Assembly: GCA_002340255.1 (NCBI GenBank)
Contig: DDLS01000174.1
Span: forward strand, 40,498-104,497
DNA from: Cyanobacteria bacterium UBA2566
Lineage (GTDB): Bacteria; Cyanobacteriota; Cyanobacteriia; Cyanobacteriales; Desertifilaceae
Length of the DNA stretch: 64,000 nucleotides
Reading direction: 5' to 3'
Below the pieces are notes generated by a model. The model saw nothing but the letters and a program-made list of their open reading frames with translations, ran no database searches and was not told where the DNA came from. Shown in pieces: positions 61,374 to 64,000 of the stretch (position 1 is its first letter; every line of letters begins with the position of its first letter). The translations under genes were made by a program, and so were the position numbers.

Positions 61374-61832
61374 ATGGCAGCCAGTGATGACTTCAAAGCC
61401 GCGCTCAAAGCCGGAAAGATCAAAGATGCTCTACAAATCGCTCTGAGCGAAGCGATCGAACTTGATATTAAAACTTGGGTTGCTGACGGCGTTCACTATG
61501 AACGTACGGCTCAATCTCATCCCACTCACTCAAATGCTCCAGAGCCTTCAACATCGGGTTATCGGATGCGGACTCGCATCAATATTGTTGAAGGCAAAAT
61601 CGATACCGAAGTAGGGAGCCACTTTGTAGGTAATGGCCCTTATACCGATCTCAAAGACTTTCACATAAGTCAAATAGACGAAAGCCGCGATATTCTGGAA
61701 CAAAACTTAGATAATCTAGAGCAACTCTTTGCTATCTTGGCAGCAAGCATGAAGAAAATCTCTTCTGCTCAAGCAGCCCAACTCTCTAGCTCGAAATCAT
61801 CTAACCTACTCAAGAGTCAGATAGATTCCTAA
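61374..61832 (+). CDS. Conserved hypothetical protein, short paralogue
   Basis: 152-aa soluble protein. The domain begins MAASDDFKAALKAGKIKDALQIALSEAIELDI and includes the conserved YRMRTRINIVEGKIDTEVGSHFVGNGPYTDLKDFHISQI, followed by a helical part with ILEQNLDNLEQLFAILAASMKK. The same domain begins the next gene. I recall this as a conserved cyanobacterial family without function. The C-terminal ~35 residues are Ser-rich and probably unstructured. The start follows GGGGGATTGAGTC before ATG, and the next paralogue starts 108 bp after its stop. Confidence 0.78.
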   Translation: MAASDDFKAALKAGKIKDALQIALSEAIELDIKTWVADGVHYERTAQSHPTHSNAPEPSTSGYRMRTRINIVEGKIDTEVGSHFVGNGPYTDLKDFHISQIDESRDILEQNLDNLEQLFAILAASMKKISSAQAAQLSSSKSSNLLKSQIDS

Positions 61833-61940
61833 GAAGGGTATCAAACCTGTGCAAATTCAGATAGCATAGACAGAGGTTCAGGTTTGCTCAAGTGGGGTCG
61901 AGTATCGGCTTCCGGCATCGATTAACGAGGAACTATCATC

Positions 61941-64000
61941 ATGGCAGCCACTGACGACTTTCGGGAAGCAATTAAAGCTGGGGAACTCCTTGAGGCTTTG
62001 AAAACCGCCTTAAGTGAATCAATAGAACTGGAAATCACTACGTGGATATCCTTAGCCGATCCCTATAGTGCCAACCCAGATGAGGAACCCGAAGCCCAGC
62101 CCGGTTATCGGATGCATAGCCGAATTAATATCGTTGATGGTGAAATCGATACAGAAGTCGGTAGCCACTTTGTTGGGAATGGGCCATTTACAGAATTGCG
62201 GGAATTCCATATTAATCAGATTCGCTCCAGTCGGCAAATTATTAAACGCAATCTCAACAGTATTCAAAAACTCTTTGGCTTGTGGGCGGAGATGCAACAG
62301 CAAGAGTTTGAGACGGTGGTTACTCATCTCGAAAGTGTGGCGGCTCAAGACACGGAGAGTAGTTCTTCCTCTTTAGAAGAAGTCGCAGAAGTGGAGTGGG
62401 AGGTAGAAGTCCCTCCAGTGGCAGAAACAGTAGAGGAAACTATCCAGGAAAAAGGCGATCGCCACCCAGAAACCTCCCCATCTCCATCAGAAGAACTAGA
62501 AGATGACTTTTTTGACTCCTTCGATACCCAGCCCACGGAAACTAAGCCCCAACCCCCCTCAGACCCCCTGGATGATATTTTTGGGGAAAATGAACCCGAA
62601 TCGCCATCAGAGAGCCAAAAACAAACCGATCTCAGCCTAGAAACTATTGCTGCTGCTGCCGGATTTACAGCCGCCGCCGTTGCTATCACCTCATCCGCAG
62701 AAGCCTCTGAACCCGAAGAGCCACTCGCGCCAGAACCGTCCAATGAAGAGAGTAATCTTCTAGATATCGAATCTGAAGAACCTCTAGATGATGAAGAACA
62801 GGAGATCATGAGTGCCTTTGATGCCACCTACTCAGATTCGGTTGTATCAGATTTAGAAACAACCGAAGAAATTATTGATGCTGGGGCGATCGAAGAACCA
62901 CCCTTAATTCCCATTGAAGACTCTCCCGAAATTCCCGAACTCAACACAGACTTATCCACTCCAAACCTAGATTCTTCAGAATCAGAAACCGATTCATCTT
63001 TCTCCAGTTTTGATCCCGAAGAAGATGAAATTATGGCAGCCTTTGATTCTGACATAAACACTCAAGAATTAAGCACAGAAACTAACGACACAGTAGAAGA
63101 ATCCGCTAATCTAACTAACTCAGAATTAGAAACTTTTCCAGTTATTGATGTAGTCTCATCAGAAATGGAAAGCGCCGATCTACCCATCTCGGAAGTATCT
63201 GAAATTACTGCATCCAACGATCAAGATTTCATCGGTATATTGGACGCAGATGTCGAGGGTGCTGATTCTTCAAGCAATTTAGGGCTAACCGACCTGCAAG
63301 AATCCTCTGTTGAAAGTTCTGAACCCCCCGAAGAAAGCTTACCGAATTTTGAATTTTCTGACGAAGATAATATTATGGCAGAATTTGATGCCCAATATGG
63401 AGCATCAATAGAAATCCCCACTGAATCTGCCGATAAAACCCCTTCTGAAGAATCCTTAGAGGAAGCGATTCTAGAAGAAATAGTTACTGAAAGCCACGAC
63501 CAAGAACAAGAGGAACCCTTTCCTACCTCAGAGGAAGTATCCATAGAGAAGGAAGAATTGGTAGAAACAGAAGAACTTTCAGAGAATCCTGCATTAGAGG
63601 ATTTTTTAGAAACAGAAGAATTAGCGGAAATGGAAGAAGATCCATTTGCTAGTTTAGAAACAGAACAATTGTGGGAGACAGAAGAAACATCAGAGAGTTC
63701 TGCATTAGAAGAATCCTTAGAAACGGAAGAACTGGTGGAAACGGAAGATGATCCATTCGCGAGTTCAGAAACAGAACAATTGTGGGAAACAGAAAAGCTG
63801 TCAGAAACTCCCGTATTAGAAGAATCCTTAGAAGTGGAAGAATTGGTGGCAACGGAAGACGATTCTTTTGCCAGTTCAGAGACAGAAGAACTTTTAGAGA
63901 CTCTCCCATTAGAAGAATCTTTAGAAGAAGAATTGGTAGAAATGGAAGAAGATCCATTCGCGAGTTCAGAGACAGAAGAATTGTGGGAGACAGAAGAAAC
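61941..64000 (+). CDS. Conserved N-terminal domain with long acidic repeat tail (3' partial)
   Basis: Open frame of at least 686 codons running off the window; the C-terminus is missing. Residues 1-125 are a paralogue of the preceding gene (MAATDDFREAIKAGELLEAL, then YRMHSRINIVDGEIDTEVGSHFVGNGPFTEL). Thereafter the protein is extremely acidic and low in complexity (Glu, Ser, Asp, Thr, Pro). Three spaced copies of a short motif stand out: EIMSAFDATY, EIMAAFDSDI and NIMAEFDAQY. From ~560 on there are four imperfect ~35-residue repeats built on TEELVE...DPFASSETE...WETE. No Arg/Lys-rich element balances the tail. It looks like a folded head with an extended, docking-motif-bearing acidic chain. 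Confidence 0.78.
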   Translation, partial: MAATDDFREAIKAGELLEALKTALSESIELEITTWISLADPYSANPDEEPEAQPGYRMHSRINIVDGEIDTEVGSHFVGNGPFTELREFHINQIRSSRQIIKRNLNSIQKLFGLWAEMQQQEFETVVTHLESVAAQDTESSSSSLEEVAEVEWEVEVPPVAETVEETIQEKGDRHPETSPSPSEELEDDFFDSFDTQPTETKPQPPSDPLDDIFGENEPESPSESQKQTDLSLETIAAAAGFTAAAVAITSSAEASEPEEPLAPEPSNEESNLLDIESEEPLDDEEQEIMSAFDATYSDSVVSDLETTEEIIDAGAIEEPPLIPIEDSPEIPELNTDLSTPNLDSSESETDSSFSSFDPEEDEIMAAFDSDINTQELSTETNDTVEESANLTNSELETFPVIDVVSSEMESADLPISEVSEITASNDQDFIGILDADVEGADSSSNLGLTDLQESSVESSEPPEESLPNFEFSDEDNIMAEFDAQYGASIEIPTESADKTPSEESLEEAILEEIVTESHDQEQEEPFPTSEEVSIEKEELVETEELSENPALEDFLETEELAEMEEDPFASLETEQLWETEETSESSALEESLETEELVETEDDPFASSETEQLWETEKLSETPVLEESLEVEELVATEDDSFASSETEELLETLPLEESLEEELVEMEEDPFASSETEELWETEE

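Noticed and set aside
62345..62827. 160-aa minus-strand frame rich in Ser and Gly, with similar frames at 62828-63061, 63221-63544 and 63649-63957
   Set aside because: All are antisense to the long acidic-tail gene; Glu/Ser-rich coding strands automatically leave open Ser/Leu/Phe-rich frames on the complement.

Overview
The window looks like chromosomal DNA of a cyanobacterium. The octamer GCGATCGC (HIP1) recurs throughout, there are many heptamer tandem repeats of the TTCCCTA / CCCATTA type, and several genes belong to families found mainly in cyanobacteria: SigF-type sigma factor, cyanoexosortase B with its partner protein, a D27-like DUF4033 protein, AAA-like (AAA_35) proteins and Uma2 nucleases. 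A filamentous non-heterocystous lineage is plausible, but I cannot fix the genus. No rRNA, tRNA or CRISPR array was recognised.

Left part (1-9.9 kb) is an eroded accessory region. It holds a Uma2 gene cut by the window edge, a methyltransferase, a membrane polyferredoxin, a small PIN-domain operon with a HisI-like remnant at its head, hairpin repeats, a lipoxygenase gene flanked by two decayed direct repeats (one interrupted by a 91-bp MITE), an orphan sigma factor and a truncated RecQ-type helicase. From 10 to 18.3 kb are hypC, nifJ (pyruvate:ferredoxin oxidoreductase) with a dihydroorotate-dehydrogenase-like gene directly behind it, a second Uma2 gene, a D27-like gene and an aldehyde dehydrogenase.

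18.4-29 kb is again accessory. It has a short two-helix membrane protein, a two-gene signalling or conflict locus (HTH-TIR-AAA protein followed by an AAA protein with a long uncharacterised C-terminal half), a candidate three-hairpin small RNA upstream of it, a rhodanese lipoprotein, a PEP-CTERM protein with a decayed second copy, a tnpB-only IS element, and a small protein built of GNRPV repeats.

29-49 kb is mostly housekeeping: uvrB, katG, a small phosphatase-like protein, a NERD-helicase, pyrC, a BCCT transporter, a divergent flavin oxidoreductase/MocR regulator pair, a FemAB/GNAT-like enzyme, a RibD-like reductase, sigF, a proline-rich PilP-like lipoprotein, a MORN protein and a deoxyhypusine-synthase-like enzyme.

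49.3-55.8 kb is an exopolysaccharide/exosortase cluster in one direction: sugar aminotransferase, cyanoexosortase B, associated protein, Wza-like export protein, Wzc-like co-polymerase/kinase. The PEP-CTERM protein at 25.5-26.1 kb is a natural substrate candidate for this exosortase. 56-59.3 kb is a permease/TIGR03943/beta-propeller run, then a pentapeptide-repeat protein and two tandem paralogues sharing an N-terminal domain. The second of these carries a very long acidic repeat tail that runs off the window.
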